60,786 nucleotides of DNA, taken from assembly GCA_023647555.1 (NCBI GenBank), contig JALRLY010000256.1:1-60786 (forward strand), read 5' to 3'. Made by a program: the position numbers and the translations under genes. This DNA is from Pancytospora philotis. Taxonomy: Eukaryota; Microsporidia. This document shows positions 44,124 through 52,749 of this stretch, piece after piece. Under the pieces are notes generated by a model. It ran no database searches. It was not told the DNA's origin and saw only the letters and a program-made list of their open reading frames with translations. Every line of letters begins with the position of its first letter. The first letter of the stretch is position 1.

Positions 44124-44465
44124 TCACTCGTATTTCTTGGCCGCTGCCAGCACCCGCTCGATGTTGCTGTTGCCGGCTGCAATCGGCAGCATCACGCAGG
44201 TGAAGCCGTTGATGAACTCGGCGCTCGGCACGAACGCATACGGAACGCGGTTCTTCTCGGCGAACACGGGGAGGTGCGAGATGACGTCCATCGGCGAGGT
44301 GTCCGCGCTCATGATGAACACCTTGCCGCTGCCGCCGGCCGCAATGGACTTCTGGCACGGCTTGATCCCGCTCACGATCGTTTTGTTCGCGTAGCTCGCG
44401 GTCGTCTCCGCGCGGATGGCCTCGGCGGTCTCGGCAGACACGAGCGGCTGTGCAAACGTAATCAT
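44124..44465 (-). CDS. NHP2: H/ACA snoRNP protein Nhp2 (L7Ae family)
   Basis: This small RNA-binding protein (113 aa) of the L7Ae/Nhp2/Snu13 family acts in pseudouridine-guide particles. Family blocks are IVSGIKPCQKSI (GxxxVxK region), KVFIMSADTSPMDVISHLPV (matches the xxxIAGDxSPxDVISHxPV block of Nhp2), and KNRVPYAFVPSAEFI. The DVISHLPVFAEKN wording is closer to Nhp2 than to Snu13 or RPL7A/RPL30. It is shorter than yeast Nhp2 (156 aa), lacking the N-terminal extension. Start ATG 44465 is 8 bp from an AAATTTTT run. It is followed in the same direction by ORC4 after 218 bp. Confidence 0.88.
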   Translation of the reverse strand: MITFAQPLVSAETAEAIRAETTASYANKTIVSGIKPCQKSIAAGGSGKVFIMSADTSPMDVISHLPVFAEKNRVPYAFVPSAEFINGFTCVMLPIAAGNSNIERVLAAAKKYE

Positions 44466-44708
44466 CTGGGGAAATTTTTGCAGCGGCGCTTATAGAACGG
44501 GCGCCGCGGCGGTTGCGCAAAAGAGGAAGAGGACACAGCCTTTTGACATGGATGCGCCGGATGGTATGAGGGCCATAGCGTGCACTTCTCAGCCTTATCT
44601 GTTTGTATCTACGATCTTGTATGCTGGCAGCTGGTAAACCGCTGCCTCCTAGTGCATGGTGGCGCGCCCGCGCCCATGCGAGATTTTTGTTGGGCACCGC
44701 GACCCCAG

Positions 44709-45047
44709 ATGAACAATGGCTACCACGTTTCGCCGCAGGAGACCTTCCGGGGGCTCTCGAACGATGAGATCCGCTCAGTCGTACCGCACCTAGATGCGAC
44801 GCAGCTCGACCAGATGGCGGTGTGTCTGGAGGGGCGCACCAACACTCTCGAACTGCAGCTTGCGGCCAACGAGCGGAGGATCAGGAACGAGACGGCCGTC
44901 GTGAATCTGCTGCTGCAGCGCGCCTGGCGCAGCCTCGATCCCGAATCGAAAAGGGAGAACGCGGGCTTTTTCAAGGCGCTGAGCACCGAGATTAATTCGC
45001 ACACATGCAATTTGCACGGCGAAGAGCGGCTCGACGCTGCCCTTTAA
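44709..45047 (+). CDS. Small helical protein, unrecognised (112 aa)
   Basis: Function unknown. The product is soluble and helical, with a long amphipathic stretch (residues 35-75, rich in Leu, Ala, Glu, Arg and Asn) that could form a coiled coil. The ATG at 44709 is preceded by GACCCCAG, a clear CCC start motif, so I trim a longer upstream frame. It is head-to-head with NHP2. No related sequence in the window. Confidence 0.7.
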   Translation: MNNGYHVSPQETFRGLSNDEIRSVVPHLDATQLDQMAVCLEGRTNTLELQLAANERRIRNETAVVNLLLQRAWRSLDPESKRENAGFFKALSTEINSHTCNLHGEERLDAAL

Positions 45048-45270
45048 GGCAATTCGCGCTTTGTTAAATGGTCGTTATCCGAATTGTAGTTTTTTGTTCT
45101 AATTATGGCCGGCGGTGCGGCTCTCTACCAAAGTTAGAAGAAAGGGCATCAGGAAACATGTATAGAGATCTGCTGTGCAACAACAGCACCGCGAACGCAG
45201 TTCTGACACCTACCAAAGTCACCACGTAAAACTACTAGTAACAGCAGGTTACACCCTAAAACAGAACACT

Positions 45271-46305
45271 TTAATTTCTAACGAAGAAGCTGTCGAGCTT
45301 CAGCTGGCTGCCCTTCTTGTACGTCTTCGTCAGCTTCTCGATGCCGTTGGATATCCTGGTGGTGTCGAAGCCCTTCTCCTCGCACAGGTACTTCATGATC
45401 GCGTCCCTGTCGATGTTCTCGTAGTCGATCCGGAAGGTGTGCTCGTCGCCGATGCTAGAGAGGTCCTTGAAGATGCCGCGCGCCAGCTCGTAGCTGTAGT
45501 TCGCCGGCAGCTCGAGCTTCTCGTTCTCGAGCATCTTCTCGATGCTGCCGTGCTGCTTGATGTGCTCGAGCGCGCGCTTCGGGCCGATGCCCTTGATGGT
45601 GTCGCAGAAGTCGCAGCCGAGCAGGATGCAGAGGTCGATGAAGGCGTCCATGCTGAGGCCCATCTCGCCCAGCACCGCCTTCAGGTTGTACTCATCGATG
45701 TCGAGCTTCTTGGCCTGCGACGCGTTCATGTTGCGCAGCAGCAGCGGCGCGCCGAAGCAGAGCGCATCCATGTCCTCGGTGGCGACGGCCTTCACGCAGC
45801 CGGCCTTGCAGAGGAACGCGCAGTAGGCCTCGGCCTCGCTGACCGCGGTCGCGTGCGGTATGCCCATGAGCGTGAGCAGCTTCTTGCACTCCTCGATGTG
45901 GAACGCCTCGATCTTGACCTGGCGCTTCTCGAACTTCGCGACGCTGACGAGGTCGCCGTCCTGCCGCGCCTCCTCGAGCTTGACGAGCGCCTTATCGCGC
46001 CGCTCCTGCCGCTTCTTGAGCTCGCCCACCTTGCTCGCCGGCGCGACGCCGTCGAACACGTACACCGGGATAATCCCCGACTCGACGAACTTGATCGTGC
46101 GGTAGAACAGCCCGCTGAGGTGCGAGGTGGTCGAGTCGCCGCTGGAAAGCGCCGAGCCGTCCGAGCGCACGGCGACCAGGAACTGGTAGATCGCCATGGA
46201 GGCGTCGATGGCGACCTTCGCGCCGTGGTAGTAGGAGAACTTCCGCGGGACCACCGCGCTCCTGGTCTTTTCCTTGATCAGTTTCGAGAGCTGCTTTACT
46301 CCCAT
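45271..46305 (-). CDS. FEN1: Flap endonuclease 1
   Basis: This structure-specific nuclease removes 5' flaps in Okazaki fragment processing and base excision repair. The 344 residues contain all catalytic carboxylates: D34 in AIDASMAIYQFL, D85 in YVFDG, the acidic pair in SEAEAYCAFL, the pair in EDMDALCFG, and the Asp of LGCDFCDTIKGIGPKRA in the helix-hairpin-helix region. The C-terminal QLKLDSFF is a canonical PCNA-binding box. It is slightly shorter than yeast Rad27 (382 aa), with a short C-terminal tail. The start is preceded by GGCGCGCCCCA, holding the CCC motif. Nothing appears missing. Confidence 0.97.
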   Translation of the reverse strand: MGVKQLSKLIKEKTRSAVVPRKFSYYHGAKVAIDASMAIYQFLVAVRSDGSALSSGDSTTSHLSGLFYRTIKFVESGIIPVYVFDGVAPASKVGELKKRQERRDKALVKLEEARQDGDLVSVAKFEKRQVKIEAFHIEECKKLLTLMGIPHATAVSEAEAYCAFLCKAGCVKAVATEDMDALCFGAPLLLRNMNASQAKKLDIDEYNLKAVLGEMGLSMDAFIDLCILLGCDFCDTIKGIGPKRALEHIKQHGSIEKMLENEKLELPANYSYELARGIFKDLSSIGDEHTFRIDYENIDRDAIMKYLCEEKGFDTTRISNGIEKLTKTYKKGSQLKLDSFFVRN

Positions 46306-46448
46306 TGGGGCGCGCCGCGGCCGTGCCCAAAGGCCTGAAATATTTTACAGCCGTTGTGCTGCCCGGGTGCAGCAAAAGATGTAAATAAAGATGTAAATGC
46401 CGTCCTTTATTGCGATACAGCATTTTGTACGAATATTAAAATGCCTCA

Positions 46449-46512
46449 CAGCCATATCCTGATTATACAAAAATACGCTACAGCCATATCCTGATCATAC
46501 AAAAATACACTA
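46449..46512. repeat. Tandem 32-bp direct repeat, two copies
   Basis: Unit 1 is 46449-46480 and unit 2 is 46481-46512. They differ at only two positions (T to C and G to A). Each begins CAGCCATATCCTGAT and ends in an A-rich segment. The repeat lies between FEN1 and the TFIIA gene, next to the 3' end of the latter, and is noncoding. Confidence 0.95.
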
Positions 46513-46546
46513 CAGCGAACCGGTTCAATAAAACACCAACATTTAT

Positions 46547-46933
46547 TTACCACTCGAGCTCGCCCGTGGCCACGCTGAAGGGAATATCGTTATTATCTAC
46601 ATTTATGAAGCCCTGCTTGAAGTTGCACTTCCATTTGTTCTTGGACTTGGCGACCTTCACGAACAGACACATCATGTAGCTGTTGATGCCCTTCTCTATC
46701 TGCTCCAGCTCCTCCTCCGATATGTAGCCCTTGCTCAGGTCGATGTTGAGCGACTCGTCGTCGCCGACGCTCTCCTCGCTCAGCATCTTCTCTATGGTTT
46801 TGATCCACTCCGTCTGCAGCATGTACACGGTGCTCTGGTCGATGTCGTAGAGCGGCCCCTCCTCGGTCAGACGGTTGCACACCTCATCGATGATCTCGTA
46901 GTACAGCCTGTTTCGTTGCTCGTTAAGACTCAT
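46547..46933 (-). CDS. TOA1: TFIIA large subunit (TOA1), minimal form
   Basis: TFIIA stabilises TBP on promoters. The 128-residue protein joins the two conserved ends of the alpha/beta subunit almost directly. The N-terminal helical part (residues 5-50: YYEIIDEVCNRL, VYMLQTEWIKTIEKML) forms the four-helix bundle. The C-terminal beta-barrel part (residues 85-128) is MCLFVKVAKSKNKWKCNFKQ, INVDNNDIPFSVATGELEW, matching the family RSKNKWKxxLKxGIM...DYxFxKAxGxxEW. The long variable middle of other eukaryotes is reduced to a short acidic link. The stop is followed at once by AATAAA. It shares a 44-bp promoter with the opposite gene. Confidence 0.92.
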   Translation of the reverse strand: MSLNEQRNRLYYEIIDEVCNRLTEEGPLYDIDQSTVYMLQTEWIKTIEKMLSEESVGDDESLNIDLSKGYISEEELEQIEKGINSYMMCLFVKVAKSKNKWKCNFKQGFINVDNNDIPFSVATGELEW

Positions 46934-46977
46934 ATAAGGGTATTTTTTATATTTTAAAAATTTTATTATTTGTTTTG
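46934..46977. promoter_or_regulatory. Short bidirectional A/T-rich promoter
   Basis: Only 44 bp separate the ATG of TOA1 (minus) from the ATG at 46978 (plus). The segment is almost wholly A and T, contains AAAATTTT at 46957-46964 and a CCC next to the TOA1 ATG. It must serve both genes if both are real. Confidence 0.6.
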
Positions 46978-47202
46978 ATGCTCGTCCCGCCTGCTCTGGA
47001 CACCAAGGACCGCGAGGCGCACGACCTGAACGACCTGCGCGTCTACTACATGCTGTGCGAGGAGCTCGGGATCGCCAACGACGAGGAGGTGCAGAAGTCG
47101 TTCAAGTGCCTGATCAACTGGGCCGGCAAGTTCAAGTTTGTCGAGGAGTTCACGATTTTCAAGCAGCACGTGGACCGCCGGAAGAAGGAGCTGTGCAGAT
47201 AG
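46978..47202 (+). CDS. Small protein, unrecognised (74 aa)
   Basis: A compact charged protein (MLVPPALDTKDREAHDLNDL at the start, VDRRKKELCR at the end), probably helical, with no family I can name. It is head-to-head with TOA1 at 44 bp with an AAAATTTT box between, which supports it as a real gene. A TTG one codon upstream is not used. It has GC-rich codon use like the neighbours. Confidence 0.65.
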   Translation: MLVPPALDTKDREAHDLNDLRVYYMLCEELGIANDEEVQKSFKCLINWAGKFKFVEEFTIFKQHVDRRKKELCR

Positions 47203-47623
47203 TCAGTAAATGTATAGAGTGTGCGCTGTTTCGTTCTGTGTCGCGGCGTGCTCCGCGATGGGGTCGGCGCGCCGCGAGTAAAAATTTTCAGGCGGCTCAC
47301 AAAAGGCGGCGCCTGGCCTTCCGGCAGCTGCGGCCGCGTCTTGGCCGATGTGCAGCGCATCCACGAGCTTTCTGCAAGGTGCGGCAAAGGTCACTTATGC
47401 CTATTTGTTTGTAAAGTTTCCGATGCTGGAGGGAAAGCGCGGCGAATCGCAGAGTCTGGGCGTTTGTTGATCGCAAACAGATACGAGCTATAGGACTGTG
47501 TGGAATGCACGGGGAATGTAGCAATGCGTTCATAATACGTGGAGTACAAGGTAAGGCCCCGTAGACTGCCGCCCTAATAATACGCCAATACGCGTCACTA
47601 AAAGTTTTGTGGGTTGCGCCCCA
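47203..47623. other. Gene-poor spacer with an orphan AAAATTTT box, 421 bp
   Basis: AAAATTTT at 47282-47289 is followed by no long frame. The next plus-strand ATG (47348) opens only about 39 codons, and a 90-codon frame starting at 47221 runs through the box. On the minus strand a 63-codon frame exists without a motif. No tRNA is seen. It may hold a very small gene or a noncoding RNA. Confidence 0.45.
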
Positions 47624-48040
47624 ATGCCGGATAAAGTCGTTATATCGCTGTCGCAGCACCTTCCGGCCAGCGACGGCGTGTTCCGGATCGTGGAGGACAG
47701 CATCCTGCGCCAGCCATGCAGCAGTGGCCAGTACGCGTACTGCTCGCAGGAGGAGATAGAGGAGCATCTGTACAAAATCATGGAGAAGCACGACTGCATC
47801 GCGTCATTCGCTGTGTACGTAGATGACCTGGCCGCGAGTCTCGATACGCTGTGCTTCTTGCGGGACCAGAACCCGCGCAAGGAAATCCTGCTCTACGTGT
47901 TCAGCTCGGCATATGAGGGAGACTGGGGCCTTTCCGCCGATCTGTCCGGGGCGACCGCGGATGAAATGGAGCTGTTCGAGATTGCGGCCGACATCGCGAC
48001 CTCTCTGCGGTTCGTAAAGCCGCCGGCCGCTGGTGTGTAA
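47624..48040 (+). CDS. Unrecognised protein, 138 aa
   Basis: Function unknown. The product is mildly acidic with alternating helices and strands (LPASDGVFRIVEDSILRQPC, ASFAVYVDDLAASLDTLCFL, KEILLYVFSSAYEGDW). No signal peptide or span is seen. The ATG at 47624 is preceded by GCGCCCCA, the CCC start motif; an upstream GTG is rejected. It is convergent with the V-ATPase gene, with only 49 bp between the stops. Confidence 0.72.
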   Translation: MPDKVVISLSQHLPASDGVFRIVEDSILRQPCSSGQYAYCSQEEIEEHLYKIMEKHDCIASFAVYVDDLAASLDTLCFLRDQNPRKEILLYVFSSAYEGDWGLSADLSGATADEMELFEIAADIATSLRFVKPPAAGV

Positions 48041-48089
48041 ATGGGCAAGTAAATTTATTCGTCTGTCAGCGCATTGTGCATCAGCTTCG

Positions 48090-48548
48090 TTAGGTCTTGT
48101 CGGTCGAGAACACGAGGATCAACGAGCACAGGAACGCGAGCACCAGCGTGACCTCCACCGATGCGAGCGCGAGGATGAAGGACACGAAGAACTCGGGCCG
48201 CTTTGCGAGCCGCCGGAAGCTGTCGTTGGCGATCCGCCCCATGGCGAGCCCCGAGGAGAGCCCGACGCCGCCGAGCAGCAGGCCCGCCGCGAGATGCACG
48301 ATTCCGTGGCTGAGCGGGTAGGTGCCGGTGAGGCGGTTGATGATGACTATCGCGAGTATGAAGGCGTAGAAGAAGACCGTGGATATGATGATCATCGCCA
48401 CGTACGAGTAGGTTATGACCGACGGGACGTGCGAGTTCAGGGTCGAGGCAGCGCCGCACGCGCCCATGCCCGTGCACGATCCGTAGGCCGATAGGCCCAG
48501 CAGCGCGCTCACGCCCAGCGCGCCAAACAGGTACGCGCTGTCCGTCAT
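48090..48548 (-). CDS. V-type ATPase proteolipid subunit c
   Basis: This is the rotor subunit of the vacuolar proton pump. The 152-residue protein has four hydrophobic helices (about residues 5-33, 45-71, 83-106 and 120-147). Helix 1 is rich in Gly/Ala/Ser (GLSAYGSCTGMGACGAA). Helix 3 has the GLLLGGVGLSSGLAMG packing pattern. Helix 4 carries the proton-binding acid as E132 (ASVEVTLVL). There is no acidic residue in helix 2, as expected for subunit c rather than c''. The ATG at 48548 is the first in-frame ATG that gives the usual start; a GTG extension upstream is rejected. No AAAATTTT box is evident. Confidence 0.93.
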   Translation of the reverse strand: MTDSAYLFGALGVSALLGLSAYGSCTGMGACGAASTLNSHVPSVITYSYVAMIIISTVFFYAFILAIVIINRLTGTYPLSHGIVHLAAGLLLGGVGLSSGLAMGRIANDSFRRLAKRPEFFVSFILALASVEVTLVLAFLCSLILVFSTDKT

Positions 48549-48796
48549 GCTGTTGTTGTTTACGGCCGCATAAATATGGTAAAACACGGGTGCGCTAGTA
48601 CTTGGCCAAGCAGAGCACACTCTTAGTTTGTGTAAAGGGCAGAGGAGTCATATTAAAAGCACCAGAATATTTTAATATGCTTAAGCATTTATTTAAAGCG
48701 GGCATCGAACACAAAAGTAAGACTATTAATTTAAATTTACTCCTTCGCTATAATACACTGCTCTCCAGTGCCAGATCTAACGCAAGCGAAAGGCCC

Positions 48797-50473
48797 CTAG
48801 TACATTTCTTCAGACGGCTCCAAGTGCAGCAACTCGTCGTGCCTGTCGCCACTTCTACCTCTGCACATAAACTTGCGAATGCAGTAGTAGCACAGCAGCA
48901 CGAGCAGTCCATAGAATATCAGCAGCACCACGAGGGACCAGAACGGATGGTACATCGACTGCTTGGTGTTCCAGTCCGTGACCAGATCGGCGGGCGGTAC
49001 CATCGCGATGGGCAGCTGGTTGTTGTTCGTCAGCGCGCCGTTGATCAGGAACTGTGCGACCTGCTGCGCCGACGAGCCCGGGTTCTTTTCCAGGTACAGC
49101 GCGGCCATGCTCGCCACCAGCGCAGCGGCGTAGCTCGTGCCGCTGTCCCCCGAAAAGCCGTCGCCCAGCGCGTATATTCTGTTGCAGCTGCCGTGGTTGC
49201 TGTAGGTGTCGACGCTCCCGTGCTTGGTGACTGCGCCCACCTTGATCACGCCAGCGCCGTTCGGGCTGTAGTTGCAGCTGTCCTCGCCGTTGTTCCCCGC
49301 CGCAGCGACCACGACGGTGCGCTGCCCGATCTTATTGATGAGCGCGTCGAGGGCGTTGCTGCGCGGGCCGTAAACGGGCAGGAACAGCACGTCCGTTGGC
49401 TCCGCATTCTGCAGGATGTCCAGCAGACTGGAGAGCCGTATTGTCCCGTCGCTGGCCACCTTGCTTATGCTCGTGAGCACCGCCGACTTGGCAAACGAGT
49501 TTGCAGGGCCAACCAGCAGATCGGTGACTGTGCGCCCGTGCGCGTTCTTCTGCGCGTTATCGTCCACGTCTATCTTAGCGATCTTCACGCCCCTTCCCGT
49601 GTACATAAAGGTGTAGTTGTAGAAGTACTTGATCATGTAATTGATCCGCAGGATTCTGAACACAGCATTGTCCAGCAGATAGTTGTTGAAGAAGAGCCCG
49701 CCCATGTTCTCCATCCTGTAGAAGTGGATGGGCACGGGCGACTGCACATTCGCACCGGTGGCTCCTGTCGTGTAGGTATCGGGTGTTTGTGCAGGTATTT
49801 GTGCGGACTTTTGCAGCTCTGGCTGGGTATTATTATTGCAGCTCTGCCTGCGCCTCCGCAGCCTTCTATCGTTCTCCACTGATCCGATCCGGAAGAGCGA
49901 GTCGTCTTCTATGTCGAGGAACGAGTACTTTCCCTTGATGGCGTTCACCAGCGCTACGTTGCTGGTGCAGAAGGAGATGCCTGTGATGTATTTGGTGTAC
50001 GCGTACTGCACGGAGCTGGACATCTGCCGCACCTCGCCCCATATCTTGCCCGAGTCTGCGGTCTCCGGTATGCTCGCGATGTAGCAGCGGCTGGGCGCGG
50101 AGGCATCGGTGCTTGGGGTGCTCTTCGCTACAGACGTATTACTGGAACTACCGGCTATAGGCTGCGTCTCCGGCACCGTTATCTCGACGACCTCTTTTGC
50201 AACGGGTGGGCTACTCTCCGCACAACTCTGCGCACCTACGTTTGGATTCGGCCCGGGATCAGGCATCTGTACGATGACGCCAGCGACACTGCCATCCAGC
50301 GTGGGCTCCGGCATAATTGTATTGGCGCCGGAAAGGGCGCAGGGCTGTGCTGCCGTGACAAACGCCGCACGTGCGACAGAGTGGGGATTCGTGCCGAGCT
50401 GCAGTATGGAAGCAAGCGCTGCTGCATACAGTCGACGCATGGCTGCTGCCACGATAGGCTGCCTTATATTCAT
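48797..50473 (-). CDS. Membrane-anchored subtilisin-like serine protease (S8)
   Basis: A secretory-pathway or surface protease of 558 residues. An N-terminal hydrophobic segment (residues 5-27) acts as signal peptide. A Pro/Ser/Thr/Glu-rich stretch follows to residue 125, then an I9-like pro-region (130-200) and a basic cleavage-like site RRLRRRR near 205. The catalytic domain begins near residue 295. The triad is Asp302 (KIAKIDVDD), His313 (NAHGRTV) and Ser447 (GTSYAAALVASM), with oxyanion Asn394 (AAAGNNG). A single span at about 511-535 precedes a short Cys/Arg-rich cytosolic tail. Asp and His are only 11 residues apart, against about 30 or more in most subtilases. Microsporidia are known to have subtilisin-like spore proteases. 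Start is ATG 50473; ATG 50440 is possible. Confidence 0.9.
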   Translation of the reverse strand: MNIRQPIVAAAMRRLYAAALASILQLGTNPHSVARAAFVTAAQPCALSGANTIMPEPTLDGSVAGVIVQMPDPGPNPNVGAQSCAESSPPVAKEVVEITVPETQPIAGSSSNTSVAKSTPSTDASAPSRCYIASIPETADSGKIWGEVRQMSSSVQYAYTKYITGISFCTSNVALVNAIKGKYSFLDIEDDSLFRIGSVENDRRLRRRRQSCNNNTQPELQKSAQIPAQTPDTYTTGATGANVQSPVPIHFYRMENMGGLFFNNYLLDNAVFRILRINYMIKYFYNYTFMYTGRGVKIAKIDVDDNAQKNAHGRTVTDLLVGPANSFAKSAVLTSISKVASDGTIRLSSLLDILQNAEPTDVLFLPVYGPRSNALDALINKIGQRTVVVAAAGNNGEDSCNYSPNGAGVIKVGAVTKHGSVDTYSNHGSCNRIYALGDGFSGDSGTSYAAALVASMAALYLEKNPGSSAQQVAQFLINGALTNNNQLPIAMVPPADLVTDWNTKQSMYHPFWSLVVLLIFYGLLVLLCYYCIRKFMCRGRSGDRHDELLHLEPSEEMY

Positions 50474-50773
50474 CGTGAAACGCACGTTACAAATCTGCAG
50501 GACGGAGCAGGGATGCGTAGGTATGTTCCAACCATCCTCACAGGTGTGTCATTTCTAGAATCCTCTGTGCCTTTGAGGCTATGGCAGTATGTTTGATTCT
50601 ATCAGAGCGCTGATGTTTGGCGAGCCCTTTCGAAAAACACTCTGAAACAGATGCGAGTGGACACTAGACAGCGCACTGCGAGGCTACGCGGTGTGTTTTA
50701 TAGCTAACATATGCAAGCAAAAGAAGTGCGCAGTACAACAAAGCTTCCCATCACAAAAAATTAGACAGATAAT
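50474..50773. other. Spacer of 300 bp, nothing evident
   Basis: This holds the upstream region of the protease and the 3' flank of the calponin-homology gene. I see no AAAATTTT box, tRNA or plausible frame. Confidence 0.5.
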
Positions 50774-51256
50774 TTACTTACGCTCGTGATCATAGTCGAT
50801 GATCTCTGGCGCGTAGCCGTACTCGAGGCGCATGACGCGCTTGGCATCGTCCAGCTGCGCACGCGTGAAGGACACCTTGACCGGCTCGATGAGCTTGGGC
50901 CCGATCACGGGCAGATCCGTCCGGCCGCTCTTGTGCAGATGGCGCGACAGCGAGTAGAGGCAGCAGATCACCTGCTTCATGCCGCTGCCCTCGAACAGAT
51001 CGATGGTCTGGAAGTTGTCCGAGTCGGGCACGCCGAGCTTCCGCGCGCTCTCGATGAAAAAGCAAATGTTTTCCATCTGCACAAAGCTCATCTTGGAGAC
51101 GTTCGGGAACTTCGACGGCTGGCCCGTGATCTTGTTGATAAGCACGCAGAGGATGACGCCGTCCCTCAGCTGCTCGTAGAGCGCATCGTCGTTCATCTTG
51201 AGGCATAGGACCTCCTCAATCCAGCCCTTAACTTCTCCCTCGTTCTGTGCCTGCAT
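50774..51256 (-). CDS. Calponin-homology domain protein, transgelin/Scp1-like
   Basis: The 160-residue protein is almost entirely one CH domain (residues 8-110). It has EVKGWIEEVLCL, LYEQLRDGVILCVLINKITG, FVQMENICFFIESARKLGV and DLFEGSGMKQVICCLYSLSR, the last being a strong type-3 CH signature as in transgelin/SM22 and yeast Scp1. Such proteins bundle actin. The start at 51256 is directly preceded by GCGCCC and, 6 bp away, AAAATTTT (51263-51270). An upstream nine-residue extension is rejected. The tail after the CH domain is short and lacks a clear calponin repeat. Confidence 0.92.
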   Translation of the reverse strand: MQAQNEGEVKGWIEEVLCLKMNDDALYEQLRDGVILCVLINKITGQPSKFPNVSKMSFVQMENICFFIESARKLGVPDSDNFQTIDLFEGSGMKQVICCLYSLSRHLHKSGRTDLPVIGPKLIEPVKVSFTRAQLDDAKRVMRLEYGYAPEIIDYDHERK

Positions 51257-51683
51257 GGGCGCAAAATTTTCATTTCTGATCATCTACGTATTGCGCAGAT
51301 CGCGCGGGCGGATCGATCAGAGAAGAACCTGGCGATCAGCGAATTGCATATAAATGATTATGGGCAGAGCAATTCTGCAATGATGTTGGTAATAAAAATC
51401 TGGTCTTGGATGCCACGCAAGACCGCAAAGTCTGTACTCCTCAGGGCGTGTGGCGAGTTTTCAGATGATGGGCGATGCTTGCTGGTTGAGAAACTGAAGC
51501 ATAAACTAGCGTAGAAGATGCTAGAGTGCGGGTAATGCACGGATGATAGTTATAAGGCACCCATTCTAAAAATTTATTTTGTATACAGCCATAGTATTGT
51601 AGTGTGTATGCATATTATTATAGCGCTTCATAGCCTGCACGCTGTCCGGTTGTCAAAATTTTATTTCTGCTGCAGCATGCCCC
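51257..51683. other. Spacer of 427 bp between divergent genes
   Basis: No gene seen. It contains the promoters of the calponin-homology gene and of the secreted-family gene at 51684, including AAAATTTT at 51656-51663 upstream of the latter. The rest is AT-rich with no clear structure. Confidence 0.5.
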
Positions 51684-52694
51684 ATGCGCCCCGTTATATT
51701 ATTCGGCGAGCTGCTGCAACTGGCCAGCTGTGCAAGTGCGGCATCCGAGAGTGTAAACCGGAAGCGCAAGTTGGAGCCGTGCACAGGCCTGAAATATAGG
51801 TGGGACTGCACCATTTTTGATCTGCTGCTCGAATCATGCAGGAGCATCAACGCGTCGCTCGGGCGATTCAAAAGCGTGTTCGCCGAGGACTGCCGCGTGC
51901 GCATTACCGGATGTCTGCATCAGATTACTGGTTCTGACCCGTCTGTGCCAGCTATGGGGCGCGAAGGTAATGTAGCATCTGCCCTCTTTGGAAATAAGAG
52001 CGCAGTCGTCGATGCCCCGTACAGCAATTTAGAGCAGCGTAAGGAGATACTCGCTGAACTCGAGAAGTTCCTCAAATTTTTTGCAGCTCTAAGAGCACAG
52101 GGACAGTTCTTTGATATGAACAATCCAATCTCGTGGCATAGATACAAAATACCCAGGTGGCTTGCGACTGCTAATGCGCAAAAGGGCGAAAGTCTATCCT
52201 GGTGGGACCCGGTCTTGAAAGCTGCGAGGCTCGAGTTCAATAGAACAATCACGAGATGCTTCAAAAAGATGTATGATGAGGCCCTTGCTACAGAATTAGA
52301 CTCTGGGCAGGAAAGTAAGCATCGATTTACTATGCCAGCTAGTTACAACATAATCAACAAGCATTATCTGCATGATTTTATACTCCGCCTGGCACATCTC
52401 TTTTTTGACTACGTCGAGTTTATTGCCAATTTGCATGAAAAGCGGGGCTCTGTCTTAAATCCCTGCATACTTTACTTGCTGGACTATAAAAGGCATGCTA
52501 TTCGAATGCCGAGCGAGGGCGTGTTGATGGATCACATAGGGAAGTGTGCATCAGAGCTGTTCACAGAGCAGGAGGCAGCATTCGCTGCATTCTTGAATGA
52601 CGTTGAGCAGAAGCGTGATGAGCACAGAGCGCGTGCTGAAGAGGCAGCATCAGCCAGCGAGCCTGTGCCTAAAAAGACTGTTTCAACTGAATAA
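51684..52694 (+). CDS. Lineage-specific secreted protein, tandem copy 1 (336 aa)
   Basis: Function unknown. It is clearly a paralogue of the next gene. It starts with a likely signal peptide (MRPVILFGELLQLASCASA). Shared blocks follow: NRKRKL, RWDxxxxxxLxESCxxIxASLGRFK, YSNLEQRKEI, FxFNNP-type and KRYxxPxWL motifs, LSxWDxPxxxAR, HYLHDFILRLAHLFFDYVEFI, and SELFTEQEAAFAAFLNDVEQ near the end. The tail is Ala/Glu-rich and polar. The fold is probably all-helical, with few Cys. The ATG follows ATGCCCC, the CCC motif, with AAAATTTT 20 bp further up. Codon use is more AT-rich than in the housekeeping neighbours, fitting a fast-evolving exported protein, which is an inference. Confidence 0.88.
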   Translation: MRPVILFGELLQLASCASAASESVNRKRKLEPCTGLKYRWDCTIFDLLLESCRSINASLGRFKSVFAEDCRVRITGCLHQITGSDPSVPAMGREGNVASALFGNKSAVVDAPYSNLEQRKEILAELEKFLKFFAALRAQGQFFDMNNPISWHRYKIPRWLATANAQKGESLSWWDPVLKAARLEFNRTITRCFKKMYDEALATELDSGQESKHRFTMPASYNIINKHYLHDFILRLAHLFFDYVEFIANLHEKRGSVLNPCILYLLDYKRHAIRMPSEGVLMDHIGKCASELFTEQEAAFAAFLNDVEQKRDEHRARAEEAASASEPVPKKTVSTE

Positions 52695-52749
52695 ATAAGG
52701 TTTGAGGGGCCATTCTGTTTAGGACAGGTCTTAAAGGAAATGGAGCTTT

